Assembly (NCBI RefSeq): GCF_000382205.1
Contig: NZ_KB907787.1
Coordinates: 1 to 64,000, forward strand
Direction: 5' to 3'
Source: Dyadobacter beijingensis DSM 21582
GTDB taxonomy: Bacteria; Bacteroidota; Bacteroidia; Cytophagales; Spirosomataceae
DNA: 64,000 bases
Below the pieces are notes generated by a model, which made no database searches, was not told the DNA's origin, and saw nothing but the letters and a program-made list of their open reading frames with translations. Positions 1 through 11,148 of the stretch are shown here, one piece after another (the first letter of the stretch is position 1; every line of letters starts with the position of its first letter). The translations under genes were made by a program, and so were the position numbers.

Positions 1-1919
1 TGTTCGAGCCTGACGGAGCTGGCGGTTTCGGTTTCGTCGAACTTGGTCAGCTGGCCGTTTTGAGTGGTCCAGTATTCGAGTTTATAGTTGTAAGCGTTGG
101 CCTCGGTGTTCAATGCGCGGTCTACGAAGATGGTGTCGACCGTTCCTGGCGTAAGGCTGGCGTTGATGGTGGCTACCTGGGTAAATGTCGGGCCGTTCTG
201 GCCGATTGCGCGGTAGAGGCGGTACTGTGCAGGCGATCCGGCAGAAGCGGCAGGCCGGGTCCATTTAAAGGTGATGACACCGCGGGTAGTGCTGGTCGAG
301 TCTACCGTCACGTTGGTGATGACCGGCATTACCATCGGCAGGTTCAGACAGAACTCCGCCGAAACCAGGCTTTCTGCACCGCCTGTCAGGTAACCGGGGT
401 CCGACGGGTTGGCGCCGGGCCTCGGGAAGATCACCACCAGCCGGTAAGAGTAGGAAACGCCTGCACGGAGGCCCTCGCCGGCATTGTTATCCAAAAATGT
501 AGTCTGGTTGACATCCACCCGGCCGATCTGCTCGTAACCCGAGCCGGCCGGAATGCCCGTCGTGCAAACCGGATCGGGCAGGTCGGTGCATTTTTCGGCG
601 CGGTAAATGACGATTTTGGCTCCGGGGATCTGGCATTTGTAAGGGTCCCACGTAAGCCGGTACGCAACGCCCGCCGGGTCGGCAGCCGCTAAGCCCCGCA
701 GCCCGGTCGCCCTGGGGGCGTATACCCGGATGTTCAGCGTCGTCATATCGGCCAGTTTCTGGAACAGCGACGGGTTAGGATAGCCCGGTGGCGGGCCGTC
801 TTCTACCTTGAAAAGCACATTGTAGGGCTCGGGCCGGATGTGGTCGCAGGAAGTTTGCCATGTGAATGTGCCCGTAACGCGGCTTTGCGCACCCTGGTTT
901 GCTACGGTGAACCGCGCTAATTCGGGTTTGATCAGTGTCGCGTCGTATACGCCGCTCGCGGAGGTCAGCGTCAGTTTGTTGCCGTTTTTGTCCGTCGCGA
1001 CCACTGTCTGGTTGATCAGCGTGCCGGCTTCTACGCAGAGATCGGGCAGGGGTGGGATTACCGGCCGGTCGTTTTTGGCATCTTCGACGATGATCTGCAT
1101 ATCGCGGACTATCTGCCCGATGAGCACGCCGTCGCGCCATTCTTCCACGACGAACGCGACATTATAATAGCCCTTCGTCATCGGCGCGTCCCAGGTGAGG
1201 TCACCGGTGACGGGGTTCAGTCCGAATGTGGCAGGCGAAGCGCCCGTTTCGGTTTGGCCGGGCGGCGTTACCCTGTTCGGGTCCTGGTATTCGAGGTTGA
1301 GGCCGGTACCATTCGGCCCGATCCGCTGCGGTACAAACATGCGGTAGGCCAGACTGTCACCATCCGCGTCGAATGCGGCCGGGTTGTGAATGTACCGCTG
1401 GCCCACCGCCGCGACGTCGATCGGCGCATTCCGCAGCACCGGCGTGCGGTTCAGCCCGAATGCCGCATTGATTTCCAGCACGGTATTGACGAAAAAGTTC
1501 AGGCTGCTGGTAGGTTTCGGGCCGATATTCAGCACGCTTTGATTGCGCGCGTCCTCTTCCACGGAAATGCGGTATGCGCCCACGGAAGTGAAGGTGTAGG
1601 TGGCGATGTACACATTTTGCGTTGTGCTGTTGCCTATATCCACGATGGGCGGGATGCGCGGCGCTTCTATCCGCACGGGCGTACCCGTCCCTTCGGCATT
1701 GTTGATGATGAAAACGACGGATGTCTGCCGGTCCGCCGCCTCTTTTCCCGTGGCCATATCGAAATAGCCGGTCAGTTTGAGTTCGTAGGTAGGGGTGTTG
1801 AGCGCAAGCCGGCGGGCGGTGATTTCCCCGGCCCTGAAATGGGTTGCGAATGCGCTGCTGAATGACAATGCCATCACGAAGATCATGATCAGGCTCCGGG
1901 AAGATAGAGGTATACGCAT
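1..1919 (-). CDS. Large secreted T9SS/gliding-type adhesin-like protein (3' end outside window)
   Basis: The frame is open without a stop from an ATG at 1919 to the left edge, giving about 639 residues and no C-terminus. Residues 1-26 form a signal peptide (charged MRIPLSSRS, then a hydrophobic stretch ending SSAFA), followed by THFRAGEITARR, a start common in very large gliding-associated surface proteins. The rest is beta-rich: cadherin/PKD-like segments (NPAAFDADGDSLAYR near 175-190, then NPVTGDLTWDAP) and fibronectin type III-like repeats toward the edge. A CHU_C/TIGR04131 sorting domain is expected beyond the window, as in the two genes at 30528 and 32688; that is inference. Divergent from the sdh operon. 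Role probably cell-surface adhesion or motility. Confidence 0.75.
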   Translation of the reverse strand, partial: MRIPLSSRSLIMIFVMALSFSSAFATHFRAGEITARRLALNTPTYELKLTGYFDMATGKEAADRQTSVVFIINNAEGTGTPVRIEAPRIPPIVDIGNSTTQNVYIATYTFTSVGAYRISVEEDARNQSVLNIGPKPTSSLNFFVNTVLEINAAFGLNRTPVLRNAPIDVAAVGQRYIHNPAAFDADGDSLAYRMFVPQRIGPNGTGLNLEYQDPNRVTPPGQTETGASPATFGLNPVTGDLTWDAPMTKGYYNVAFVVEEWRDGVLIGQIVRDMQIIVEDAKNDRPVIPPLPDLCVEAGTLINQTVVATDKNGNKLTLTSASGVYDATLIKPELARFTVANQGAQSRVTGTFTWQTSCDHIRPEPYNVLFKVEDGPPPGYPNPSLFQKLADMTTLNIRVYAPRATGLRGLAAADPAGVAYRLTWDPYKCQIPGAKIVIYRAEKCTDLPDPVCTTGIPAGSGYEQIGRVDVNQTTFLDNNAGEGLRAGVSYSYRLVVIFPRPGANPSDPGYLTGGAESLVSAEFCLNLPMVMPVITNVTVDSTSTTRGVITFKWTRPAASAGSPAQYRLYRAIGQNGPTFTQVATINASLTPGTVDTIFVDRALNTEANAYNYKLEYWTTQNGQLTKFDETETASSVRLE

Positions 1920-2125
1920 GGGTAGGTTCGTTGGTCATCCAGTTATGTAACAATTCAACGAAACTCCTGTAAGAAAATGTGTCCTTAACGGTTACAAAAT
2001 AAGTTGAGGTCGACAGCTGAGCCCTTCGCCCTGAGCGTCTTGCTTTTATTAAGCCTAATCAGTCTAAATATTTCTTCATAATGATTATAAATAAACAGGG
2101 CGGCTGGCAAAAATGAAAGCGTTTT

Positions 2126-2157
2126 TTTGTCTCGCATAGGTTTGTGATATACCTTTG
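2126..2157 (+). promoter_or_regulatory. Bacteroidota-type promoter of sdhCAB
   Basis: TTTG at 2126-2129 and TACCTTTG at 2150-2157 are 20 bases apart, which fits the Bacteroidota consensus TTTG-N19/20-TAnnTTTG. The sdhC start codon follows 52 bases downstream. Nothing else recognisable lies in 1920-2209. Confidence 0.6.
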
Positions 2158-2209
2158 AAAGGTTCTAAATATACCTCAATTTTTTGCACTAAAACCATTC
2201 GTTTTTGTT

Positions 2210-2881
2210 ATGTCGTGGTTTTCACAAACGTTAACGAGCTCTATCGGGAAAAAACTTTTGATGGCTCTTACCGGACTATTTTTGATTAGCTTTCTGGTGA
2301 TTCATGCCACCATCAATGCCATGATTTTTTACAATGATGGCGGAGAGACATTTTCCCATTGGGGGCACTTCATGGGTACCAACCCGATTATACGTACGCT
2401 TGAAATCGGCCTCGTAGCGGGCTTTCTGATCCATATTATCGATGGTTTGATGCTCTGGAAAAGTAACCGCGATGCCCGTCCGGTGAAATACGCCGTCAAC
2501 AACGCCGCTGCAAACAGCACCTGGTACTCCCGTAGCATGGGTTTGCTCGGAACATTGCTTTTGATCTTCCTGGTGATCCACACGTCGCATTTCTGGATTC
2601 CCAACCGTTCCAACCAGTTCGCGACAGGCGAGGAATTGAACCTGTATCAAATGATGCTCGATATCTTCCAGAACCCGATCGTCGTGCTGATTTACGTGCT
2701 CGGCTGTGTGTCGCTCTTCTGGCATTTGCTGCACGGCTTCAAAAGCGCATTCCAGTCGCTGGGGCTTAACCACGTGAAGTACAACGGAGCGATTTCATTT
2801 GTAGGAACTGCATTCTCGATTATCGTGCCGATCCTCTTCGCGCTGATGCCGATTTCGATTTATCTGGGCTGGGTGAAGTAA
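2210..2881 (+). CDS. sdhC: Succinate dehydrogenase cytochrome b subunit
   Basis: This 223-residue integral membrane protein anchors succinate:quinone oxidoreductase and carries heme b; electrons from succinate pass through it to menaquinone. Five hydrophobic segments are visible (about 15-40, 60-85, 105-130, 155-180, 195-220) with conserved histidines in the helices (VIHATINAM, LIHIIDGLM, LVIHTSHFW, LLHGFKSAF), matching the single-polypeptide b558-type anchor of the Bacteroidota and epsilonproteobacteria. It is first in a three-gene operon, 46 bases before the flavoprotein gene, with a good promoter upstream. Length and motifs are normal for the family. Confidence 0.93.
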   Translation: MSWFSQTLTSSIGKKLLMALTGLFLISFLVIHATINAMIFYNDGGETFSHWGHFMGTNPIIRTLEIGLVAGFLIHIIDGLMLWKSNRDARPVKYAVNNAAANSTWYSRSMGLLGTLLLIFLVIHTSHFWIPNRSNQFATGEELNLYQMMLDIFQNPIVVLIYVLGCVSLFWHLLHGFKSAFQSLGLNHVKYNGAISFVGTAFSIIVPILFALMPISIYLGWVK

Positions 2882-2927
2882 TCCCGGCAAGTTTCATTTT
2901 CAAATTTCTGATTAAATAATATTTGAT

Positions 2928-4916
<1,989 letters not shown>

Positions 4917-4991
4917 AACCTCCGGTGGCACGGATTTATGCCACGCTTAAAAGTTGTATCAGAAATAAAGAATATAGGTATGGAAGGAAAT

Positions 4992-5744
4992 ATGAGGTTG
5001 TCTCTGAAAGTTTGGAGACAAAGCGATAAAGACGCCGCGGGAGGTTTCGAGGACTACAAGCTGGACCACGTTTCCCCCGACATGTCATTTCTTGAAATGT
5101 TCGATGTACTCAATGAGCAGCTCATCGAAGAAGGAAAAGAGCCGGTTGCATTCGATCACGACTGCCGCGAAGGTATTTGCGGGATGTGTTCGATGTATAT
5201 CAATGGCCGTCCGCACGGACCGTTGCGCGGGGTAACTACCTGCCAGCTGCATATGCGCTCGTTCAAAGACGGCGATACCATCGTGGTAGAGCCCTGGAGA
5301 GCACAGGCATTTCCGGTGATTAAAGACCTCGTTGTAGACCGCGACGCATTCGACCGCGTGATCTCCGCAGGTGGTTTCGTATCTGTAAATACCGGTAACG
5401 CACAGGATGCCAATGCATTGCCCATCGCCAAAGAAGCAGCCGACGACGCATTTGCGGCAGCGGCATGTATCGGATGCGGCGCTTGCGTAGCAGCTTGTAA
5501 AAATGCTTCTGCGATGCTTTTCGTATCAGCCAAAATCTCCCAGCTGGCATTGTTGCCACAGGGACAGGCAGAACGCAGCATCCGCGCCGAGAAAATGGTC
5601 GCTCAAATGGACGCAGAAGGCTTCGGCGCCTGCACCAACACCGGTGCCTGCTCGGCAGAATGCCCTAAGGAAATCAGCCTCGAAAACATCGCCCGCATGA
5701 ACCGCGAATACATCGGCGCGAAGTTCTCGTCTTCGGCGGTTTAA
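4992..5744 (+). CDS. sdhB: Succinate dehydrogenase iron-sulfur subunit
   Basis: This subunit carries electrons from SdhA to SdhC through three Fe-S clusters. From the chosen start it is 250 residues. The ferredoxin-like N-terminal half has CREGICGMC plus a later Cys84 for the [2Fe-2S] cluster. The C-terminal half has [11 protein letters not shown] and [14 protein letters not shown] for the [4Fe-4S] and [3Fe-4S] clusters. An in-frame ATG at 4938 would add 18 residues, but the ATG at 4992 is preceded by GGAAGGAAAT and gives [10 protein letters not shown], the usual family start; 4980 is also possible. It ends the operon just before a strong terminator. Confidence 0.94.
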   Translation: MRLSLKVWRQSDKDAAGGFEDYKLDHVSPDMSFLEMFDVLNEQLIEEGKEPVAFDHDCREGICGMCSMYINGRPHGPLRGVTTCQLHMRSFKDGDTIVVEPWRAQAFPVIKDLVVDRDAFDRVISAGGFVSVNTGNAQDANALPIAKEAADDAFAAAACIGCGACVAACKNASAMLFVSAKISQLALLPQGQAERSIRAEKMVAQMDAEGFGACTNTGACSAECPKEISLENIARMNREYIGAKFSSSAV

Positions 5745-5764
5745 GGATATATTAAATGCCAATG

Positions 5765-5804
5765 CAGGGCAGCCGGTTTTCCGGCTGCCCTGTTTTTGTT
5801 TTTT
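5765..5804 (+). terminator. Intrinsic terminator of sdhCAB
   Basis: AGGGCAGCCGG at 5766-5776 pairs perfectly with CCGGCTGCCCT at 5781-5791 around a TTTT loop, and a T-rich run follows. Confidence 0.85.
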
Positions 5805-5810
5805 GCGCGG

Positions 5811-5860
5811 GTATAGAAAAATAATAGCAGATGATCGTGCGACCATCTGCTATTGTCTTA
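5811..5860 (-). terminator. Intrinsic terminator of the OmpH/Skp gene
   Basis: AATAGCAGATG (5823-5833) and CATCTGCTATT (5844-5854) form an 11-bp stem. Read on the minus strand it is followed by ATTTTTCT, so it terminates the leftward chaperone gene. Together with the sdh terminator it isolates two convergent units. Confidence 0.75.
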
Positions 5861-5879
5861 AATGGATATTTCAGAAATA

Positions 5880-6506
5880 CTACTTCTTCTTGGTAGTATC
5901 AGCCGGTGCGGCTGCTTTGCCTGAGTTTTTATATTCTTTGTTCAGGCCGTCGATGATCTTTTGCGTAACATCCAAAGATGGGTTTGCGAAGAGGATACCG
6001 CCGCCCAGCGAGTAGCCGAGTACATATTCGTAACCGTTTTCCTTGTTGTATTTATCGATGTAAGAGCGGATGTTTTTGTAGAGCTCTTCGTTCTTTTTAG
6101 CCTCTTCCTGGCCGAGCGCCTGAGCCGACTGATCGCGGTAGGCCATCAGGTCCTGCTGCTTTTTCATGAGCTGCGCCTCGGTTGAGCGGGCTTGCTCAGG
6201 GGTCATCGTCTGAGCGCGTTGCTGGAAAAATGCCACTTCATTTTGGAGCGAGCGTCCTTTGGTAGTTAACTCGTTTTCAAGCTGGAAATTCTTGTTTTCA
6301 AGCTCTTTTCTTGTGTCTTTGAAGAAATCGTAGTTTTTCAAAAGCGAATCCACCTGAACGTAAACAGTACGGCGGCCTGCCACTACTGCGCCATCTGCGG
6401 CTGCACCTGAATCTGACGACGATTTGCTTGAAAAATGAAGGAAGAATAACACCGCCACCGCAAGCGAAAGGACGACGTTCCAGATCAATGAAGTATTATT
6501 GTTCAC
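5880..6506 (-). CDS. OmpH/Skp family periplasmic chaperone
   Basis: A 208-residue protein of the OmpH (Skp) family, which holds unfolded outer-membrane proteins in the periplasm. An N-terminal membrane or signal segment (NVVLSLAVAVLFFLHFSS) is followed by a short low-complexity linker, then YVQVDSLLKNYDFFKD and a long charged, heptad-like coiled-coil region (about residues 60-150) typical of Skp tentacles. The C-terminus is Lys-rich (DTTKKK). The start is taken as GTG at 6506 (VNNNTSLIW) because the frame upstream of it has no signal-like character. The protein is longer than E. coli Skp, as is common in Bacteroidota. Confidence 0.85.
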   Translation of the reverse strand: MNNNTSLIWNVVLSLAVAVLFFLHFSSKSSSDSGAAADGAVVAGRRTVYVQVDSLLKNYDFFKDTRKELENKNFQLENELTTKGRSLQNEVAFFQQRAQTMTPEQARSTEAQLMKKQQDLMAYRDQSAQALGQEEAKKNEELYKNIRSYIDKYNKENGYEYVLGYSLGGGILFANPSLDVTQKIIDGLNKEYKNSGKAAAPADTTKKK

Positions 6507-6603
6507 GTTTTTAAGGTTTATTGTTTTTTTGAACGAGCCGCAAAGATAATGATTTGTGTTTAAGTACAATGAATAAGTGGGGCCTGAGCGCCGGTCGCAT
6601 GCA

Positions 6604-6969
6604 TCATGACGTGCGGGCGGACAGCGGTATAGGGTTCCTGCGAAAGATTTGCCGCACCCAATAGCCCGAAAGCCCCGAAAAACCGCCAACAAGCCCGCTT
6701 ATCATGGCTGTTACCAGCAGCAGCAACAGGCCGCTGGGCAGCATGAAAATCTTCGCGACGCGGTCGGATAATGCGCCGTCGGAAATGAAGTGCTGGTAGT
6801 AGCCATAAATCAGCCAGGGTACGGCAATGCCGCCGAAGCCCGTCCAGAAAGCGCCCGGGGAGGTGGCCGGCCGCCATAGAAGGATCACGAACGGCACGAT
6901 GGCGATCACCCACCAGGGCGTGAAAATTTGCAGTATGGCCGACAGGATCGCGACGATGAGGAAGTTCAT
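6604..6969 (-). CDS. Small integral membrane protein, function unknown
   Basis: A 121-residue hydrophobic protein with three to four predicted membrane helices: 3-32 (ILSAILQIFTPWWVIAIVPF), 40-62 (GAFWTGFGGIAVPWLIYGYY), and 73-100 (LPSGLLLLLVTAMISGLVGG). The C-terminus is short and basic (QIFRRNPIPLSARTS). No catalytic motif is visible and I do not recognise the family. Its start lies 11 bases from the stop of the acylase gene on the same strand, so it is probably co-transcribed with that gene. No function should be assumed from this position. Confidence 0.7.
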   Translation of the reverse strand: MNFLIVAILSAILQIFTPWWVIAIVPFVILLWRPATSPGAFWTGFGGIAVPWLIYGYYQHFISDGALSDRVAKIFMLPSGLLLLLVTAMISGLVGGFSGLSGYWVRQIFRRNPIPLSARTS

Positions 6970-6980
6970 AAAAATCGTGG

Positions 6981-9434
6981 TTAACGTTTTTGTAATACAA
7001 GGCTCGACGCCATATGCGGCACCTTCTGGTCGGGCGATGACAGGAATATCAGCTCATTGAGCTCGCCTTTCTCCCACTTTTTGAGCAGATTGAGGTAGTA
7101 AGGGCTCCCCGGATTGCCCGATTGCCCGCCAGGATAAATGCCGTAAGCCCGCGGCGTCGGCCCGAGCTCCACCACCATCCGCCAAGAAGGGCCTTTGCGT
7201 TTGGTCATCGCATTGACGATGCTGCTCCCTCCGCCGGTCACCAGCGGCGGTGCATTGAATGGCTTGATGCTCCTGCTCAAATGCCGTATTTCCGCCGCCT
7301 TTACCTTCGACCATTGCCATTCCGGGCTCATGGCGCCTTTGCGGGCAGTGAGCGTGTCGAGGGCCGCATTGAAAGTGGTATAAGCGAGGTCCGGCAGCGT
7401 TTCTTTTTCAGGTGTATTCACATTGTCGAACCACTTTTCGTTGGGTTGCTTCAATATCAGGTATAATGTCCGGTCGCGGGACGGATACTCCATCGGCGCT
7501 TCCGGCGAGGCGAAGTCGTCGTTCCAGATAGCCTGGCCGAGCAGCGGAAACCAGGTTTCGAATATGGAAGCAGCCACCGATTCGGGGGTATTCTGGTAAT
7601 TCCAGTTCGAAAGAAGAATGCGTGCGGCTTTTTGCTTCGGAGTAAGGGGCCTTTTTTCCAGAATGCCCAGCAATTTGGGCAGTAGCGTCCGTCCGAGCAC
7701 GCTGAAATTATCGTTTTGCAGCATACGCAGGCTGTCGGCGTTGGCATTGGTCATCGCTTGCAGCCGTTCGTTAATGCGAATGCCGCGTTCGGAAGGCGCG
7801 AAACTCCAATTGATATAATAAGGATAAGTTGTATCGGCCGACGACTGGTTGGCGCTGCTCACAAAGCCTCTCGGCGGGTTTTTGACAAACGGATTCTGCT
7901 CCGCGGGAATCCAGCCATGCCAATCGTCCGCGGATGTAGAGCCGTCGAGCAGGAACTTCCCTTGTTCTTTATATTTCAATGGAAGCTTGCCGTTGACGGT
8001 CAGGGCGATGTTCTTTTCATTATCCGCAAAGACAAAATTCTGAGCCGGTCCCACGTAATGCGTCAGCGCTTTACGGTAATCGGCGAAGTTTCGGGATTTG
8101 TTCAGCTCATAGAACGTCATGAAACTGTTGCCCGGCTCATGCCCGATCCATTTGATCGCCAGGTTAGGCAAATCACCGAACGAGCCGTCCGTATCCGTTA
8201 CCGGGCCGTGGTGCGTGTAAATAACCTGTTCATGATAAGGCTTTTGCCCTTTTATGTGAATCACCTCTTCGCGTTTGTGGGTCGGCTTCCATTGGTCGTC
8301 GTGCCAGTAGAAATTGCGGTATTCGTTTTTGAATTTGATTTTGTATAAATCAAAAACATCGGCGTCCACGTTGGTAACGCCCCAGGCTACCTGCTGGTTG
8401 AAACCGATGATCACGCTCGGCACGCCGGGCAGCGACACGCCGTATACATTCATATCCGGCGAATGCAGCTGGACCTGGTACCAGATCGACGGCAGCGACA
8501 ATTCCAGGTGGGGGTCGTTGGCGAGGATAGGGTAGCCGGTCACCGACTTTTCGGCGCCCACCGCCCAATTGTTACTGCCAATGCCTTCCTCTTTGGGCGT
8601 CCGTTCGGGCAGCGATAGTGCCGACCGCCGGGACAATGCATTGCTATCGCCGGGGATCATCGGCGGAATAACACGTGGAATGGGCAGTTTCGGGAAATCC
8701 CAGGCTGTACCGGAGGGGATAATCGGGCTTTCCTGCAACATCGGGTAGTCGGGGAAGAGCTTTGCGATCGTTTCGCGGCCGTATTTTTTCAATGCATTGG
8801 TCATAGCCAGCTCGTTGGACCGTCCCGCTAGCGTGAGCGTCATCTGTTCGAGCATGTACATGGTGTTGATCGGCTTCCAGGGCTCAGGCTTGTAGCCCAG
8901 CAGCTTGAATTCGATCGGGTAATCCTTCGGCGCGAGCTGGCGGATGAATGCATTCACGCCCGCCGTGTAGCCCAGCAACGCTTCCCGCGTCTTCGGATCG
9001 GTCATCGCGAATTTCAAGTTGGCTTCGGCGCCGTAGCCCATGCCCAGCCGACGGCTCTGCTGGTCCATCGCCAATGTGGCCGGGCCGAGGATCTCGGAAA
9101 GCCTGCCAGCCGCGGCGCGGGTTTGCAGGTCCATTTGCCAGAGGCGGTCTTTGGCCGTAATGTAGCCCTGCGCGTAAAAAAGGTCGAAGTCGTTTTTGGC
9201 AAAAATATGCGGCACGCCATAGTCGTCGAAGCGAATGGTGATTTCCTCGCGCAGGCTGTCGAGCTGTAAGGTAACCCGCGTTTTCGGGTCGATCACCTGC
9301 TCGCTGTTCTGCCACAGGCCGCAATATGGGCTCAGGAACGGCCCCATCGCGGGCGCAGGCCCCCAGGGCTTGTCCAGCACGTAGACGAGCCCTGCGGTAA
9401 TGGCGATGCACAAAATTGCCTTTAAGAACTTCAT
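6981..9434 (-). CDS. Penicillin acylase family (Ntn-hydrolase) enzyme
   Basis: An 817-residue precursor of the penicillin/acyl-homoserine-lactone amidase family, which hydrolyses amide bonds and self-cleaves to expose an N-terminal Ser nucleophile. An N-terminal signal or anchor helix (residues 4-21) is followed by the alpha chain (RFDDYGVPHIFAKN; AQGYITAKDRLWQMD). The processing site is GIGSNNWAVG with Ser287. Downstream, LANDPHLELSLPSIWYQVQL and GVTNVDADVFDLY match the beta chain. The length is normal for the family. Natural substrate unknown; candidates include acyl-homoserine lactones or other N-acyl amides. It lies downstream of cutC, with a 36-base gap. Confidence 0.9.
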   Translation of the reverse strand: MKFLKAILCIAITAGLVYVLDKPWGPAPAMGPFLSPYCGLWQNSEQVIDPKTRVTLQLDSLREEITIRFDDYGVPHIFAKNDFDLFYAQGYITAKDRLWQMDLQTRAAAGRLSEILGPATLAMDQQSRRLGMGYGAEANLKFAMTDPKTREALLGYTAGVNAFIRQLAPKDYPIEFKLLGYKPEPWKPINTMYMLEQMTLTLAGRSNELAMTNALKKYGRETIAKLFPDYPMLQESPIIPSGTAWDFPKLPIPRVIPPMIPGDSNALSRRSALSLPERTPKEEGIGSNNWAVGAEKSVTGYPILANDPHLELSLPSIWYQVQLHSPDMNVYGVSLPGVPSVIIGFNQQVAWGVTNVDADVFDLYKIKFKNEYRNFYWHDDQWKPTHKREEVIHIKGQKPYHEQVIYTHHGPVTDTDGSFGDLPNLAIKWIGHEPGNSFMTFYELNKSRNFADYRKALTHYVGPAQNFVFADNEKNIALTVNGKLPLKYKEQGKFLLDGSTSADDWHGWIPAEQNPFVKNPPRGFVSSANQSSADTTYPYYINWSFAPSERGIRINERLQAMTNANADSLRMLQNDNFSVLGRTLLPKLLGILEKRPLTPKQKAARILLSNWNYQNTPESVAASIFETWFPLLGQAIWNDDFASPEAPMEYPSRDRTLYLILKQPNEKWFDNVNTPEKETLPDLAYTTFNAALDTLTARKGAMSPEWQWSKVKAAEIRHLSRSIKPFNAPPLVTGGGSSIVNAMTKRKGPSWRMVVELGPTPRAYGIYPGGQSGNPGSPYYLNLLKKWEKGELNELIFLSSPDQKVPHMASSLVLQKR

Positions 9435-9470
9435 AGAGAGGATGTTGATGGATGCGTTATAAATGGCGGG

Positions 9471-10202
9471 CTATTCGGAAACGGCCTGAACCATGGCTTC
9501 GATCAGTTCGAGATCAGCATACATGACTGATTTTTCGTCGGGAATCTCGCCGGCCATTGAAATGCCGTCGGGGAAAAACTTCTGGCGTGCGGGGCGGAAC
9601 TTCTTGGCGGTCAAGTGCAATGAATGCACGCCCGCCGCTTTTAACTCGGCGGCGTTCTGGTGGTTGACGCCCCCGCCGGCCATGATCTCGATTTTACTGT
9701 TGGCCGCCTGCGAAAGTCTGGCCAGCAAATCCGTAGCCTGAATAGCCGAAGGTTTCTGACCGGACGTCAGGATACGCTCCGCGCCGGTAGCGATCACATC
9801 GGCCAGCGCTTTCATGGGATCGGGCGTGAGGTCGAACGCGCGGTGGAATGTCACTTTCAACGGGGCCGCGTAATCCACCAATGCTTTGGTACGAGCTACA
9901 TCCACCTGGCCTTCGGGCGTGAGGATGCCCAGGACGACGCCGTTGGCGCCCAGTTTTTTGGCCAGATCAATGTCTTTCCGCATGATTTCTTCTTCAAAAA
10001 AATCATACACAAAATCACCGCCCCGTGGCCGGATCATCACATAAACGGGTATATCGACGTGTTTTCTAACGATTTCAATCAGTCCCGCGCTGGGGGTGGT
10101 ACCACCTTCCCCGAGGCCGCCGCATAGTTCAATCCTGCCCGCCCCGCCGGCTTGTGCATTGATACACGATTCCAGCGAATAAGCGCAAATTTCAATAGTC
10201 AT
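9471..10202 (-). CDS. cutC: CutC family protein (copper homeostasis family)
   Basis: A 243-residue TIM-barrel protein of the CutC family. The N-terminus EICAYSLESCINAQAGGA with RIELCGGLGEGGTTPS is the family signature; YVMIRPRGGDFVYDFFE and ERILTSGQKPSA are also conserved segments. CutC was linked genetically to copper tolerance in E. coli, but its biochemical role is unsettled, so copper handling here is only a family-based statement. It heads a leftward cluster with the acylase and the small membrane protein. A 15-base perfect palindrome (10266-10280) lies upstream. Confidence 0.9.
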   Translation of the reverse strand: MTIEICAYSLESCINAQAGGAGRIELCGGLGEGGTTPSAGLIEIVRKHVDIPVYVMIRPRGGDFVYDFFEEEIMRKDIDLAKKLGANGVVLGILTPEGQVDVARTKALVDYAAPLKVTFHRAFDLTPDPMKALADVIATGAERILTSGQKPSAIQATDLLARLSQAANSKIEIMAGGGVNHQNAAELKAAGVHSLHLTAKKFRPARQKFFPDGISMAGEIPDEKSVMYADLELIEAMVQAVSE

Positions 10203-10299
10203 AATCTGGTATTTGTAATGAAGAGGGAAATTAAGGGTTTTTCGGGGAGAGGGGAAATGTCGCGGTTACAAACTTTGTAATTCAAAAGAAAATTACCAA

Positions 10300-10578
10300 T
10301 CTTCCGAAGCCGGCACACACAAGCAGTATGATCGGATTACCGATATCAGGCATATGTGAATGGTCTGAAAACGCCGGAACGAATCAGGAGTGAGCTGCGG
10401 CCAATACGCTCGGAGGCCACTTACCGGGAGTATTTAGGAATTATCGACGGGCTAGTGGATTGTGCAGAGGAATACTAAAGAGGAGGAGCTTCTGGAACTG
10501 GTTTCTATCTTAGTCGAAAACTATGAAGCGCAGCATAAGGGGTTAGGAGTTTCTGTGGAAACTTTATTGGCGGTTTGA
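10300..10578 (+). pseudogene. Remnant higBA-type toxin-antitoxin pair
   Basis: This gap holds two decayed fragments in toxin-then-antitoxin order. At 10312-10359 the frame reads GTHKQYDRITDIRHM-stop, resembling the C-terminus of HigB-family mRNA interferases (typically GTHxEYDxI). From a GTG at 10356, overlapping that stop, the frame reads RPIRSEATYREYLGIIDGL, then after a one-base slip near 10465-10470 continues EEELLELVSILVENYEAQH and stops at 10578. This matches the N-terminal half of HigA-type antitoxins; the HTH half is gone. The toxin N-terminus is also missing. The gene pair is therefore non-functional. The family call is by eye, from short fragments. Confidence 0.6.
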
Positions 10579-10691
10579 GTTTTAATTATTTGATTTTCAA
10601 TTAATTAAATTAAAAAAGAAAATATATTTTGTAACCTGACAATTATTTTTCTTTTTTTTCGCTTTAAGCTTTTAAAAGATAGCAAATTTTT

Positions 10692-10699
10692 TACTTTTG
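10692..10699 (+). promoter_or_regulatory. TAnnTTTG promoter box of the DUF2795 gene
   Basis: TACTTTTG lies 38 bases before the ATG at 10738 and is followed by GC, as is usual in Bacteroidota -7 boxes. No clear -33 element is seen. Confidence 0.5.
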
Positions 10700-10737
10700 C
10701 AGAAAAGTGAAGTAACCATTTAATAGGCGAAAATATT

Positions 10738-10959
10738 ATGTACTGGACTCTCGAACTCGCATCGTACCTTGAAGATGCTCCCTGGCCAGCTACCAAAGAC
10801 GAGCTAATTGACTTTGCAATCAGAACAGGCGCTCCGTTAGAAGTAGTTGAAAACCTTCAGGAGCTTGAAGATGATGGTCAGCCTTATGAAAGCATTGAGG
10901 AGATTTGGCCCGACTATCCCACCAAAGACGATTTCTTTTTCAATGAAGATGAATATTAA
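10738..10959 (+). CDS. DUF2795 family small acidic protein
   Basis: A 73-residue acidic protein (MYWTLELASYLEDAPWPATK) matching the DUF2795 family, small conserved proteins widespread in Bacteroidota. The body TKDELIDFAIRTGAPLEVVE and NLQELEDDGQPYESIEEIW shows the helical pattern of that family; the C-terminus is DDFFFNEDEY. It has its own promoter and a strong terminator, so it is a single-gene unit, which suggests high or independent expression. Molecular function unknown. Confidence 0.85.
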   Translation: MYWTLELASYLEDAPWPATKDELIDFAIRTGAPLEVVENLQELEDDGQPYESIEEIWPDYPTKDDFFFNEDEY

Positions 10960-10962
10960 ATG

Positions 10963-10992
10963 AAAACGGCACTCTATCGGTGCCGTTTTTTT
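10963..10992 (+). terminator. Intrinsic terminator after the DUF2795 gene
   Basis: AACGGCAC and GTGCCGTT form an 8-bp stem around a short loop, directly followed by a run of eight T. Confidence 0.85.
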
Positions 10993-11148
10993 TGTGATAA
11001 ATGGTCCGCTTTTTTCACGTAACTCGATCCCCATAATTTTTTAAATCTGACAAAAGGAATGTAAATTGTTAGCGTTAACTAATGAGGAGGACGAGGTAAG
11101 TTACCGAAAGTGATTTGTCATAACTCACAATTTATCCATTCCAACCCG

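Noticed and set aside
60..692. Plus-strand frame of 210 codons near the left edge
   Set aside because: It is antisense to the large secreted protein whose signal peptide and beta repeats are clear.
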